Under the pieces are notes generated by a model. It was not told where the DNA came from and made no database searches. It saw only the letters and a list, made by a program, of their open reading frames with translations. Both the position numbers and the translations under genes were made by a program. A stretch of DNA of 64,000 bases from Streptomyces sp. yr375 (GTDB lineage: Bacteria; Actinomycetota; Actinomycetes; Streptomycetales; Streptomycetaceae): the NCBI RefSeq assembly GCF_900110755.1, contig NZ_FOFF01000001.1, positions 538,431-602,430 of the forward strand, given 5' to 3'. Positions 36,146 through 45,028 of this stretch are shown in pieces; position 1 is the stretch's first letter; the number at the start of each line of letters is the position of its first letter.

Positions 36146-37033
36146 ATGACCGATCTGGTCATCCGCCCTCTCGACGAGAGCGATGTCCATCTGTTCGACG
36201 CCCTGCCCGACCCGCTGCGCGCCGCCGAGGCGTTCGGCAGAGTCACCTACCGCCCGGAGTGGAAGCGCGTCGCTTTGCGCGAGGGCCGGGTCGTCGCCCG
36301 CGCCGCCTGGTGGGGCGGGCCCGACGACAGCGAACCCCTCGTCGTCGAGTGGTTCGACTTCGCCGACGGCGAGGAGGAAGCCGCCGCCGAACTCCTGCGC
36401 ACCGCGCCCTGGCAGGTCGGCCTGGAGCTGGTGATGCCCGGCGGCTGGCGCGACGACCCCGCGATGCGGGCCGCCGCCGAGGCCCGGCACAGCGCGGCCC
36501 GCGCGGCCGGCCACACCCCGCTGGTGGAACGCTTCGTGTACCGCTGGACCCCGGAGTGCGGGCTTCCCGAACGCCCGGGACGTCTGCGCTTCGCCCCCGA
36601 ACCCGACGACGCCGTCTTCTTCGACGCCCTGCGCCGCATCCACTCCGACACCCTCGACGCCCACGCCCGCAAGGCCATCAGGGAAGGCGGCCTCGACCAG
36701 GCCGCCCAGGAGGAGCTGGACTTCTTCCACTGGTGCCCGTCCCCACGCGAGTGGTGGCAGCTCGCCCGTACCCCCGAAGGCGAACTGGCCGGCCTCCACA
36801 TCCCGGCCCACAACCCCTCCGGCCCCTGCGTCGGCTTCATCGGCGTCCTACCGGAACACCGGGGCCACGGCTACGCCTACGACCTCCTCACCGAATGCAC
36901 CCACCACCTGGCCGCCCACGGCGCCGACTTCATAGCCGCCGCCACCGACCAGGGCAACCACCCGATGGCAGCCCACTTCAAGAAGGCCGGCTACCCGATC
37001 GTCCGCGAGCGGGTGAACTTCGAACTGGGCTGA
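36146..37033 (+). CDS. GNAT-family N-acetyltransferase
   Basis: A 295-residue protein starting MTDLVIRPLDESDV after CGGAGGAATCC. The acetyl-CoA-binding block VGFIGVLPEHRGHGYAYDLLTEC is clear in the C-terminal half (about 225-260), followed by AATDQGNHPMAAHFKKAGY, the closing GNAT signature. The N-terminal half (about 1-130) may be a degenerate second GNAT-like domain. Substrate unknown. The frame extends upstream to 35996, but the ribosome site fixes the ATG at 36146. Confidence 0.88.
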   Translation: MTDLVIRPLDESDVHLFDALPDPLRAAEAFGRVTYRPEWKRVALREGRVVARAAWWGGPDDSEPLVVEWFDFADGEEEAAAELLRTAPWQVGLELVMPGGWRDDPAMRAAAEARHSAARAAGHTPLVERFVYRWTPECGLPERPGRLRFAPEPDDAVFFDALRRIHSDTLDAHARKAIREGGLDQAAQEELDFFHWCPSPREWWQLARTPEGELAGLHIPAHNPSGPCVGFIGVLPEHRGHGYAYDLLTECTHHLAAHGADFIAAATDQGNHPMAAHFKKAGYPIVRERVNFELG

Positions 37034-37101
37034 GGGTCGGCTGTCAGCCCCTGGTGAAAGGCTCTCCCTCGGTGTGAGCGACGGCGGATGACGGAGGCGT
37101 G

Positions 37102-37437
37102 ATGGGGTTCGACGGCGAGGTCTGGTTGGTCCGGGGGACCGACCGCGGCGAGGAGACCGGGGAGGTCGGGGAGATCGTCATCGACGACGTCGACTTTCCC
37201 TGGCTGTCGGGACGTTTCACCGCAGGACCGGCTTACGACGCCGTCGAGCCCCTGTTCACCCGTGAACTGGCGCTTATGGAGGACGAGGACTGGGAGGCAT
37301 GGGAAGTGGTCGAGACCGAGATACGCCGCCGGGTGTCGCTGGTCTCGCCCCGAGGGGCGGTCCCGGAATTCCTGCTGCACATCCAGGGGGACGCGGCCTG
37401 GTTCCGGTGGAGTGATGAGGCGTTCGAGGAGGGTTGA
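37102..37437 (+). CDS. Hypothetical protein, 111 residues
   Basis: An acidic protein starting MGFDGEVWLVRGTDRGEE that I cannot place. It contains many Glu/Asp and Trp residues (DWEAWEVVETEIRRRV, WFRWSDEAFEEG). A GTG at 37099 overlaps the ATG at 37102; GGAGG 4 nt upstream favours the ATG. No export or membrane signal. It ends one base before the convergent oxidoreductase gene stop. Confidence 0.65.
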   Translation: MGFDGEVWLVRGTDRGEETGEVGEIVIDDVDFPWLSGRFTAGPAYDAVEPLFTRELALMEDEDWEAWEVVETEIRRRVSLVSPRGAVPEFLLHIQGDAAWFRWSDEAFEEG

Positions 37438-37438
37438 G

Positions 37439-38332
37439 TCAGCGTGCCCCGCCCTCCAACAGGGCCTCCGTGTCGGCCAGTAGTTCGGTGATGCGGAGGC
37501 CGAAGGTGGCGTTGCAGGGGTGGGTGGGGCCGCCGTTCGCTGCGGTGAGGAGGGCGTCTGCCGCGTGGGTGAAGGCGGTGGCCGCGTCTGTGGTGGACTG
37601 GGGGAGGTGGGTCACCCCGGTCGTGCCGCGGAGTTCCAGGGTCGCGCCCGCTGCCGCGGGCGGGGCCGTCAGGCTGAGGGTCATGGTGCTGGACGCCCCG
37701 GTGACATGGTCCAGGACGACGTGGACCGTGTCGCCGGGGCCGTGGGCCGCCGCCGTCACCCGGCGGACGTCGCCGAGGACCGGCAGCAGCACGGACAGCG
37801 CGTGCGGGCCGACGTCCCACAGGGAGCCCTTCTCGCCGCGCCAGGGGGTGGCGAACGGGTGGTCGGCGCTGTCCTCGTGGAAGACGTTGCCCAGCCACTG
37901 CGCGTGGCCCGTGAACCACCCTTCGGTGGCGGCCTGTTCGGCGATCCAGGCACCGGCCTCGGGCACGAACCGGGTCGTGAAGAAGACGACCGAGGCGACC
38001 CCCGCCTCCTCCGCCGCCCGCACCACGGCCCGCCCGCCCGCGACCGTCGTGGCGACGGGCTTGTCGAGCAGCAGATGACAGCCCGCCCCGGCCGCCCGCA
38101 CCGCGAGCTGCGCCTGCACGTCCGGCGGCAGGGCGACGGCCACCGCGTCCACATCGGAGAACAGGGCGTCGACGTCGTCGTAGGCCCGGGTCCCGTGCCG
38201 GTCGGCCAGTTCCTTCGCGGCCTCCGGGCGACGCCCCCACACGCCGACGAAGTCCAGCGCGTCGTGGGACGCGAGGACGGGCGCGTGCATCATCTGGGCC
38301 CAAGGGCCGGTACCGAGCAGACCGATGCGCAT
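37439..38332 (-). CDS. Gfo/Idh/MocA-family oxidoreductase
   Basis: A 297-residue NAD(P)-dependent dehydrogenase. It has the Rossmann start MRIGLLGTGPWAQMMHAPVL, VDAVAVALPP, then LLLDKPVATT with the usual active-site Lys-Pro, and WDVGPHALSVLLPVLG, the C-terminal domain signature of this family. Such enzymes act on sugars, inositols or dipeptide-like substrates; nothing adjacent specifies which. Upstream, 84 bp away on the same strand, lies a decarboxylase-like gene, but a shared operon is uncertain. Confidence 0.87.
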   Translation of the reverse strand: MRIGLLGTGPWAQMMHAPVLASHDALDFVGVWGRRPEAAKELADRHGTRAYDDVDALFSDVDAVAVALPPDVQAQLAVRAAGAGCHLLLDKPVATTVAGGRAVVRAAEEAGVASVVFFTTRFVPEAGAWIAEQAATEGWFTGHAQWLGNVFHEDSADHPFATPWRGEKGSLWDVGPHALSVLLPVLGDVRRVTAAAHGPGDTVHVVLDHVTGASSTMTLSLTAPPAAAGATLELRGTTGVTHLPQSTTDAATAFTHAADALLTAANGGPTHPCNATFGLRITELLADTEALLEGGAR

Positions 38333-38416
38333 ACCGCTGACTCTCCCTGACGTGGCGAAACTGATCCCGACCTGGGCGAGCCTCGCACACGGACGGCGTC
38401 GAGGACAGCCCCGAAG

Positions 38417-39751
38417 TCAGGGACGGGCCGCCGCGGGGAAGCCCGTGAGCAGGGCGTCCGCATGGGCGAGCCCGCTGTCCGCGGAGATCTCCCGCACCGT
38501 CTGCGCCGAGCGGATCGTGGCGAACGCGACCTGACCGGCGTCGAGCAGATACCCGTACACGGCGGGCCTCGGCAGGCTGTTGTACGACCAGTGCGCCGAG
38601 AAGTAGTACCCGCCCGTGTCGTGCAGCACCACCACATCGCCCTCGGCGAGCGCGGGCAGCGGCCGGTCGTGCGCCACCACGTCCCCGGCGAAGCACAGCG
38701 GCCCGGCGACGTCCTGCCGCACGAGCGGCGTCCGCTTGGGCGCGCCGTCCGGGCCGAACGCGGACACCCGCAGCGGCCAGGCCTCCGGCATGAACACGGT
38801 ACGGACGGCGACCTGCCCGCCGGCGTGGGTGAGGGCGACCCGGCGGCCGCCGGCGTCCTTGACGTACTCGACGACCGCCGCCGTGAAGCCGTTCTTGGCG
38901 ATCAGGGAGCGCCCGAACTCGGTGACCACCTGGTAGCGGCCGTCCAGCAGCGCCGGCTCCGCCGCCGTCAGCGCGGCCACGTACTCGGCGTACGTGGGCG
39001 TGACCGTGTCGTCGGCGAAGTTCACCGGCAGCCCGCCGCCCAGATCGAGGCTGGTGACCTGACGGCGGCCGACGTACGCGTTGATCTCCTCGGCGAGCTG
39101 GTGCGTCACCGCGAGGCCCTCCGCGATCAGCGGCAGCGGGCAGCCCTGGGAGCCGACGTGCGCGTGCAGCCGGGTCAGCCAGGGCTGCCGCGCGAACGCC
39201 TCGACGACCCGGGCGCGGGCCCCGGGGTCGCGCAGCGCCACCCCGAACTTGGAGTGCGCGGTCGCCGTGCTCATCGCGCCGATGGACCCGCCGCCGACCT
39301 GCGGGTTGACCCGCAGCCCGAGCACGGACGCGCACTCCTCGGGCCGCAGCGCGTCGATGCGGTCCAGCTCGTCGAGGTTGTCCGCGTTGAGCGCGACGCC
39401 CAGCGCGAGGGCCTCGCGGATCTCCTGCCGGGTCTTGGCCGGCGAGTCCAGCACGATGCGCGCTGGCGCGAACCCCGCGTCCAGCGCCAGCCGCAGTTCC
39501 CCGGGGCTCGCCACCTCGCAGCCCATCCCGGCGTCGGCGAGCAGCCGCAGCACGGGCACCAGCGAACACGCCTTGGCGGCGAAGGTGTGCAGGACGCCCG
39601 GCACATGCCCGAACGCCTCGTGCAGCCCGGCGACGCTGTCGCGCACGCCCCGGACGTCGACGAAGCCGGCCAGCGGCCGGTCCGCCCCGACCAGCCCGTC
39701 CGCGACGGCCTGCCGGACGGCGAGCGCGAGGTTCTCGGTGGGGAGCGACAC
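38417..39751 (-). CDS. Fold type III PLP-dependent decarboxylase-like protein
   Basis: A 444-residue protein of the diaminopimelate/ornithine decarboxylase family. The PLP lysine lies in HTFAAKACS near residue 60; HVGSQG, SLDLGGGLPVNF and FGRSLIAKNG are the phosphate-binding and barrel motifs; GPLCFAGDVVAHD carries the active-site cysteine region of the second domain, and DTGGYYFSAHWSYNSL is near the end. The motifs differ from lysA enough to suggest a different amino-acid substrate; Y4yA-like enzymes are a candidate group. AAGGAG precedes the GTG at 39751. Upstream, GGGATGC direct repeats (about 39769-39798) fill the gap to the PucR gene. Confidence 0.8.
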   Translation of the reverse strand: MSLPTENLALAVRQAVADGLVGADRPLAGFVDVRGVRDSVAGLHEAFGHVPGVLHTFAAKACSLVPVLRLLADAGMGCEVASPGELRLALDAGFAPARIVLDSPAKTRQEIREALALGVALNADNLDELDRIDALRPEECASVLGLRVNPQVGGGSIGAMSTATAHSKFGVALRDPGARARVVEAFARQPWLTRLHAHVGSQGCPLPLIAEGLAVTHQLAEEINAYVGRRQVTSLDLGGGLPVNFADDTVTPTYAEYVAALTAAEPALLDGRYQVVTEFGRSLIAKNGFTAAVVEYVKDAGGRRVALTHAGGQVAVRTVFMPEAWPLRVSAFGPDGAPKRTPLVRQDVAGPLCFAGDVVAHDRPLPALAEGDVVVLHDTGGYYFSAHWSYNSLPRPAVYGYLLDAGQVAFATIRSAQTVREISADSGLAHADALLTGFPAAARP

Positions 39752-39898
39752 GTGGTTCTCCTTCACTGCGGGATGCGGGATGCGGGACGTCGGATGCGGC
39801 GGTACCTCTCCAGAGTCGCCCGCACGGGGCCGTACGTCTTTGGCCGCCGGCACAAAGACAACCGGAACCTTCGTGTCCACCCACAAGGCTCCACCAGG

Positions 39899-41566
39899 TC
39901 AGGGCGTCGCCCCCCTCGTCGCCAGCCGCACCGCGACGGTCAGCAGCAGCCGGGTGTCGGGGTCGTCCAGGTCCACGCCGTACCGCTCCCGGACCCGGCC
40001 CAGCCGGTAACGCAGCGTGTTGGCGTGCACGACCAGCCGGCGGGCCGCCTCCGGGACGTCGCCCCCGGCGTCGAGGTACGCAGCCAGGCTCCGTACCAGC
40101 TCGCCCCCCGCCGCCAGATCGGCGCGGATCAGGTCGTGGACCGGCCCGCCGCCGGACTCCCACACCGGGCGCGCCGCGTCCAGGATCCGCAGCACCTCCA
40201 GCGCCGCGCCCGCCCCGGCCGCGTCCGCGTACCGCGCCGGCCGGGGCCGGCCGGCGGCCGCCGCCCGGGCCTCCCGCTCCCGCAGCGCCCGCACGACGAG
40301 CACGGCCCGCTCGTACGACACACACGCCCGCTCCGGAGCGCCGACCGGACCGACCCCCAGCCACACCGGAGCGGTCGCCGAGCCCGGCAGCGCGGACACG
40401 ACCGCGTCCAGGTCGCGTACGACGGCCAGTACGGCGGCCTCGTGGTCCCTGACCGACGCGTCCCCGGTGAGCAGCAGCGCGAGCCGGTCGCCGTCCCGCA
40501 GGATCCCGGTCCCGGGCCGGTGCGCCGAGATCTCCAGGGCGAGGACGTCCAGGGCCCGGTCGTCGGCCCGCCCGCCCGGCCGCCGCTCGGCGGCCACGAC
40601 GGCGCACGGCGCGTCCGGGGACAGCCCGAGCGACCAGGCATGGGTGCGCCGGTCCCCGAGGCCGTGCAGCAGCCCGCGCAGCGCGGCCTCCCGGCGGTGC
40701 GCCGTGCCGCTCTCCCGCAGCCGCTCGCGCACCAGCAGCGGGGCGGCGAGCCCGGCGGCCGTCCGCAGGTAGCGGGCGGCGTCCGGGGCCAGCGCGGCGC
40801 CGTCCGCGGCGGCCCAGATCGAGCCGAGCACCTCACGCCCGCTGCGCACGGCGACGACCAGCCGTTCCGGGTCGTCGCCGTCGGCGGCCCGGTGGATGAC
40901 GTCCTCGGCGGTCCACAGCGCGCGCAGCAGCCCGCTCCGGCGCAGTTCGGCGACCCGCCAGTCGGGCACCCGGCCGCCGAGGATGACGGTCCGGCGCAGC
41001 GGGTCGGCACCGGGGCCGGTGGCGGAGTGGGCCAGCACCCGCAACCGGGTGTCCTCGATGGTGATCGACCCCTTCACGTACGTCGCGACCCGCGCCGCCA
41101 GGACGGCCAGGGAGGACGCCGCCTCCGGACCCCGCAGCGCGTCGGCGTCCGCACCGTCGCCGGCCCGCGCGTACGACAGCGCCGAGCGCAGGAGCGCGGC
41201 GGCCTCGGCCCAGTCGACGCCCTCGGCGCGGGCGAGCAGCGCGATGCCGGTCTCCCGGGCCGCCGCCGTCACCGGCCCTGTCAGCTCACCGCTTTCGTCA
41301 CCCATGCCCCCCAGGACGACGGCGCACGCGCCCCGCCGGGCGGCCTCCCGCACGGTCCCGGCGTCCGGGACGGCGCCCACGGCCAGCAGCAGAGTGCCCT
41401 CGGCTTCTTGACGACGACCCGGATCGCCCGGCCCGCCCAGATCGTCCAGGCCGACGGCGATCCGCCGGACGACGGTGTCGGGCGCGGCGGGCGCGCACAG
41501 CAGACGCACCGCGTCACCGTCCTCGAAGGCCAGCAGGGACCGCAGGGTCGGCGTCTCCAGGTTCAC
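39899..41566 (-). CDS. PucR-family transcriptional regulator
   Basis: A 555-residue regulator. The N-terminal PucR purine-catabolism-type domain starts TLRSLLAFEDGDAVRLL, the middle contains a GGDEF-like/GAF region, and the C-terminal HTH_30 is clear: LRSLAAYLDAGGDVPEAARR, then LVVHANTLRYRLGRVRERYG. PucR-type proteins often control nitrogen or amine use and commonly act on neighbours. It is divergent from the aldo/keto reductase and reads toward the decarboxylase-like gene, either of which may be a target. Confidence 0.86.
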   Translation of the reverse strand: MNLETPTLRSLLAFEDGDAVRLLCAPAAPDTVVRRIAVGLDDLGGPGDPGRRQEAEGTLLLAVGAVPDAGTVREAARRGACAVVLGGMGDESGELTGPVTAAARETGIALLARAEGVDWAEAAALLRSALSYARAGDGADADALRGPEAASSLAVLAARVATYVKGSITIEDTRLRVLAHSATGPGADPLRRTVILGGRVPDWRVAELRRSGLLRALWTAEDVIHRAADGDDPERLVVAVRSGREVLGSIWAAADGAALAPDAARYLRTAAGLAAPLLVRERLRESGTAHRREAALRGLLHGLGDRRTHAWSLGLSPDAPCAVVAAERRPGGRADDRALDVLALEISAHRPGTGILRDGDRLALLLTGDASVRDHEAAVLAVVRDLDAVVSALPGSATAPVWLGVGPVGAPERACVSYERAVLVVRALREREARAAAAGRPRPARYADAAGAGAALEVLRILDAARPVWESGGGPVHDLIRADLAAGGELVRSLAAYLDAGGDVPEAARRLVVHANTLRYRLGRVRERYGVDLDDPDTRLLLTVAVRLATRGATP

Positions 41567-41803
41567 CGGCCCGACAATAGTTCGCCGATGGTTCGCCGCC
41601 CCCGCACCTGCCCGCGCCCGCGATTCAGCTCCCGCGCTGCTGAATGCGTTCGGTTTCTTCCATTGGACCCACGGCCGACGGCCGGGTCAGGGTGGAGTGC
41701 GCCCGGTGCGCCGAGATCAGCGCGATTCACCTTCCGGGCACCGGACTTACCGCTCCCGCACCACCTTCGAGTTCCGCACCACTTCGAGAGAGGGCACGCG
41801 CAC

Positions 41804-42664
41804 ATGGAGACCCGCCGTATCGGGGACGTGGACGTCAGCGCGATCGGCCTGGGCGCCATGCCCATGTCGATCGAAGGGCGGCCGGACGAGGCACGCTCCC
41901 TCGCCACCCTGCACGCCGCACTGGACGCCGGCGTGACGCTGATCGACACCGCGGACGCCTACCACCTGCACGCCGACGAGGTCGGCCACAACGAGACCCT
42001 GATCGCCAAGGCCCTCGCCTCCCACGACCGGGGCGCGGACGTCCTGGTCGCCACCAAGGGCGGCCATCTGCGCCCCGGCAACGGCAGTTGGACCCAGGAC
42101 GGCAGCCCCGCGCACCTCAAGGCGGCCTGCGAGGCGTCGCTGCGCAGGCTCGGCGTCGAGGCGATCGGCCTGTACCAGTTCCACCGCCCCGACCCGCGCA
42201 TCCCCTACGCGGACTCCGTCGGCGCGGTGCGCGAACTGCTGGACGAGGGCAAGATCCGCGCGGCCGGCATCTCCAACGCCGACCCCGAGCAGATCAGGCA
42301 GGCCGATGACATCCTCGGCGGCCGACTGGTCTCCGTACAGAACCAGTTCTCCCCGGCGTTCCGCTCCAGCGAGCCCGAACTGCGGCTGTGCGACGAGCTC
42401 GGCATCGCGTTCCTGCCGTGGAGCCCGCTCGGCGGCATCTCCCGCGCCCGCGAACTGGGCTCGTCCTACGCGCCGTTCGCCCATGTCGCCGAGGCCCACG
42501 GGGTGAGCCCGCAGCGCGTGTGCCTGGCCTGGATGCTGGCCAAGTCGCCGGTCGTCGTACCGATCCCGGGCGCGAGCCGCCCGGAGACGATCCTCGACTC
42601 CCTCGCCGCGACGGACCTCGTCCTCACGGCCGACCAACTCGCGGAACTGGACGCCACCGCCTGA
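41804..42664 (+). CDS. Aldo/keto reductase
   Basis: A 286-residue TIM-barrel NADPH-dependent reductase. It has the catalytic tyrosine region LIDTADAYHLHADEVGHNE, the lysine in VLVATKGGHLRPG, the barrel histidine region YQFHRPDPRIPY, GISNADPEQI and the cofactor-binding VVPIPGASRPETI. Substrate unknown. GAGAGAGGGC lies upstream of the ATG. Near-identical CCGCACCAC-TTCGAG repeats (41757-41790) lie in the promoter gap and may bind the divergent PucR protein. Confidence 0.9.
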   Translation: METRRIGDVDVSAIGLGAMPMSIEGRPDEARSLATLHAALDAGVTLIDTADAYHLHADEVGHNETLIAKALASHDRGADVLVATKGGHLRPGNGSWTQDGSPAHLKAACEASLRRLGVEAIGLYQFHRPDPRIPYADSVGAVRELLDEGKIRAAGISNADPEQIRQADDILGGRLVSVQNQFSPAFRSSEPELRLCDELGIAFLPWSPLGGISRARELGSSYAPFAHVAEAHGVSPQRVCLAWMLAKSPVVVPIPGASRPETILDSLAATDLVLTADQLAELDATA

Positions 42665-42715
42665 CGGGCGCGCCGCGACGGTGCGTGGCCGGATCGTGAC
42701 CCCTGGTGGGTGATG

Positions 42716-42753
42716 TGCCCGGCCGGGATGCATGAATCGCGCCCGGCCGGGCA
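42716..42753. terminator. 12-bp stem hairpin after the aldo/keto reductase
   Basis: TGCCCGGCCGGG (42716-42727) and CCCGGCCGGGCA (42742-42753) are perfect inverted arms around a 14-nt loop, 52 bp after the reductase stop. It lacks a T-run, as usual in high-GC actinobacteria. It lies 31 bp before the next start codon, so a role in the leader of the DUF5133 gene is also possible. Confidence 0.6.
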
Positions 42754-42783
42754 CACGCAGCGCAAACAGAGAGAGGGGCGCTC

Positions 42784-43047
42784 GTGATCGTTCCGGACCC
42801 GAAGGTCGCCAGGACGTTGCTGACCCGGTACGCGACGCTGAAGATCGCTCAGGCGGAGTGGGAAAGGCCGCAGACGGCTCGCGAACTGCGGGACGTGACC
42901 TACACCTTGTGCGTGCTGATGGGCACGGCCGACGTCCGTGAGGCGGTGGCCGCGGCGGACGCCTTGCTGGAGTCCGCGGCGGCGCTGGCCGCGAGGCGCG
43001 GCCGCGGCACGCAGGGCGAGGAGAACGGACTGTCACTGGCCGTCTGA
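42784..43047 (+). CDS. DUF5133 domain protein
   Basis: An 87-residue protein starting VIVPDPKVARTLLTRYATLK after GAGAGGGGCGCTC. The VAYTLCV-like block (DVTYTLCVLMGTADVREAVAAAD) identifies the streptomycete DUF5133 family, whose members are short, helical and of unknown function. It converges on the graspetide cluster with a strong hairpin between; there is no evidence it belongs to it. Confidence 0.8.
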   Translation: MIVPDPKVARTLLTRYATLKIAQAEWERPQTARELRDVTYTLCVLMGTADVREAVAAADALLESAAALAARRGRGTQGEENGLSLAV

Positions 43048-43080
43048 CACCTGAGGGCGACGGCCCGCGGCAGGATCCGG

Positions 43081-43110
43081 CGCGGCGGTGCTCCTACGAG
43101 CGCCGCCGCG
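43081..43110. terminator. 13-bp stem bidirectional terminator between DUF5133 and tgmB
   Basis: CGCGGCGGTGCTC (43081-43093) pairs with GAGCGCCGCCGCG (43098-43110), with one T-G wobble and a CTAC loop. It lies between two convergent genes, 33 bp and 10 bp from their stop codons, and so could end both transcripts. Confidence 0.7.
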
Positions 43111-43120
43111 TCCGCGTGCC

Positions 43121-44107
43121 TCAGGAGGCGGCGGAGTCGCACGCGTCGGCGTGCCGGGCGCCGTGCTCCGGGGACGTCCCGGCCAGCCACTCGGCGATGG
43201 TCCGGGCGATCGGCTGGCCGGTGTCCACCTCGACGAACCCGAACTGCCCCGACTGGTTGCACTCCAGGAACCACCAGGTCCCGTCGGCGTCCTCGGCGAA
43301 GTCGAAGGCCCCGTAAGCCAGTTGGGCGTCCCGCAGATACGTCCGTACGGCCTCGCCGAGGCGCGGCGGGACGTCGACGGGGTGCCAGGGTGTGGTGGAG
43401 GGCGCGAAGCGTACGTCCACCACGTCGGGGTCGCCGCCGGGGGTCGTCTCCTTGCGGGCGGCCAGGACGCGGTCGCCGACCGCGGTCAGCCGGATGTCGG
43501 CCCGCTTGGCCACCCGGCGCTGCAACAGCGTCGGACCGTAGGCGACGGCGGCGAAGTCGGCGCCCGGCGGCACCCGGGTGGTGGGCACCGCACGCGGCGG
43601 GTCCTGCGGATGCGCCCCGGACACCGGCTTGACCACCAGATCCGGGTAGCGGTCCGCGAACTCGCGCGCCGCCTGCGGGAACGTCGTGATGAGCGTGGCC
43701 GGCACGGGCAGCCCGCTGCGCTGCGCGAGCCGTAGCTGCCAGGGCTTGTGCCGGGCGCGCAGGGACGCGTCCGGATGGTTCATCCAGCGCGCCCCGGTAC
43801 CGCGGAGCATGCCGTACAGCGCCTGCGAGGCCTCCTCCGTGAGCCACGCGGACGGTTCGGGCGCCCGGGCCGCCGCGGCACCGGGCCGCCGTATCCACAC
43901 CGACCGCAGCCCGTCGAGGCTCACCAGCCGTCCGGCGGACGACAGATGGCCGCGAAAGGCCCCGTGCACGTACTCGCCGGAGAGCGCGACGGAGTGGGTG
44001 AGGTCGGCCGGATCGAACCGGACGACCGGGACGCCCGCGGCGTTCAGATGGACGACCACCATGTCCGCCGTGACGTCCTCTTCGCAGGTCAGGATGAGTA
44101 CCGTCAT
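43121..44107 (-). CDS. tgmB: ATP-grasp ribosomal peptide maturase
   Basis: A 328-residue ATP-grasp ligase of the graspetide type. It starts with VLILTCEEDVTADMVVVHL, has YPDLVVKPVSG (ATP lysine) near the middle and ends with WWFLECNQSGQFGFVEVDTG, the metal-binding Glu/Asn motif of MdnC/TgmB-like enzymes. Such enzymes phosphorylate Asp/Glu side chains of the precursor and close ester or amide crosslinks with Ser/Thr/Lys. The likely substrate is encoded directly upstream (tgmA, 16 bp away on the same strand). The gene ends at a strong hairpin. Confidence 0.9.
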   Translation of the reverse strand: MTVLILTCEEDVTADMVVVHLNAAGVPVVRFDPADLTHSVALSGEYVHGAFRGHLSSAGRLVSLDGLRSVWIRRPGAAAARAPEPSAWLTEEASQALYGMLRGTGARWMNHPDASLRARHKPWQLRLAQRSGLPVPATLITTFPQAAREFADRYPDLVVKPVSGAHPQDPPRAVPTTRVPPGADFAAVAYGPTLLQRRVAKRADIRLTAVGDRVLAARKETTPGGDPDVVDVRFAPSTTPWHPVDVPPRLGEAVRTYLRDAQLAYGAFDFAEDADGTWWFLECNQSGQFGFVEVDTGQPIARTIAEWLAGTSPEHGARHADACDSAAS

Positions 44108-44123
44108 CGTCGTCGGCCCGGGT

Positions 44124-44315
44124 TCAGTCGTCGAAGTGGGTCTTGGAGCCCGCCGTCGAGGTCGTCGTCGCGAGTTCTCTCAGGAGGGCGTGGTCACGGG
44201 CGGCGATCCCGCCGTCGAAGAGTACGTTCAACTGCAGTCCGGGGTCATAGGCGTACGGAGTGGCGAACTGCGATTCGGCCGCAGGGCGTGCGTAGTTGAG
44301 CGTGAACGGTTTCAT
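44124..44315 (-). CDS. tgmA: Putative ATP-grasp-modified RiPP precursor (graspetide)
   Basis: A 63-residue precursor with the hallmarks of the TgmA family: MKPFTLNYARP at the start, PYAYDPGLQLNV as the leader recognition motif (about residues 20-31), and a short core with many Thr/Ser and terminal acids (TTTSTAGSKTHFDD at the end). Side-chain hydroxyls of the Thr/Ser run are the expected partners for the two terminal aspartates in ester macrocycles. GAGGGAGAG precedes the ATG. It is followed by tgmB. The methyltransferase seen in many related clusters is not adjacent, so the product may be a plain crosslinked peptide. Confidence 0.9.
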   Translation of the reverse strand: MKPFTLNYARPAAESQFATPYAYDPGLQLNVLFDGGIAARDHALLRELATTTSTAGSKTHFDD

Positions 44316-44539
44316 CGTCTCTCCCTCGTCGGTACTGCCTCGATCAAGCGGTGCCGCTGTGCGACGTCACTCGGGCCCGCTGCGTTGGTGCTGGATGGGT
44401 GTGACGTTCAGTCACTTATACGAAGCGAGCGGGTGGTTGGTTTCCCTACTCTCCGTGATCGTTGTGGAGTTGGGAATCCAACAGGGCGCGGAGCAGGGGA
44501 GATCGGGCCGAACAAGTGTGAAAACGTCTTCCGGAGCGG

Positions 44540-44827
44540 TCAGTCGGGGACGTGCTCAGAGAGGTGGTCGGGGGCCCGGCGCACGGAGCGCAGGGCCAGC
44601 AGGAGGACGCCGATGTCGTCCAGGTAGACGGGATCCGGCAGGACGTCGGCCGGGAGTACGAAGTACAGGACCGCGCCCCAGAACACCCAGCGCGGGCCGG
44701 TGGGGAGCCCCGCCAGCCTCAGGCCCCGGCGGGCCCGGACCAGGCGGACCAGCACCGCGGCGGCCACGGCGAACAGGGCCGCGGCGAGCACCGCCGCGAC
44801 GACGACGAGTGTGGTTGGCACATCCAC
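44540..44827 (-). CDS. YkvA/DUF1232-like small membrane protein
   Basis: A 95-residue protein. One strong N-terminal membrane segment (LVVVAAVLAAALFAVAAAVLV) is followed by the DUF1232 hallmark LYFVLPADVLPDPVYLDDIGV, then a short acidic tail. Function of the family is unknown. It is separated from tgmA by 224 bp, in which I see no gene; a promoter for tgmA must lie there. Confidence 0.8.
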   Translation of the reverse strand: MDVPTTLVVVAAVLAAALFAVAAAVLVRLVRARRGLRLAGLPTGPRWVFWGAVLYFVLPADVLPDPVYLDDIGVLLLALRSVRRAPDHLSEHVPD

Positions 44828-45028
44828 GGGCCCTCCCCTATGTCGGTTTCCCCGCTTTCGGACTCCGAATGCCCGGTTCCGGCGGGATTACCGCGACGGG
44901 ACGCACCTCACACGGGTGCCGCGCCCGAGTGGCGGAGTGCGCCGGACGGCCCTTGTAATGACAGGGTCACGTCGCGTGTCGCATCTCGGGGGTGCAGGGG
45001 CGACCGCACCCTTCAGAGAGAGCTCAGC

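Noticed and set aside
42784..43047. DUF5133 gene as part of the graspetide cluster
   Set aside because: It is on the opposite strand and separated by a strong bidirectional hairpin; the family occurs widely without graspetide genes.
44930..45000. Possible tRNA in the gap before the repeat protein
   Set aside because: No cloverleaf arms or T-loop consensus can be formed from the sequence.
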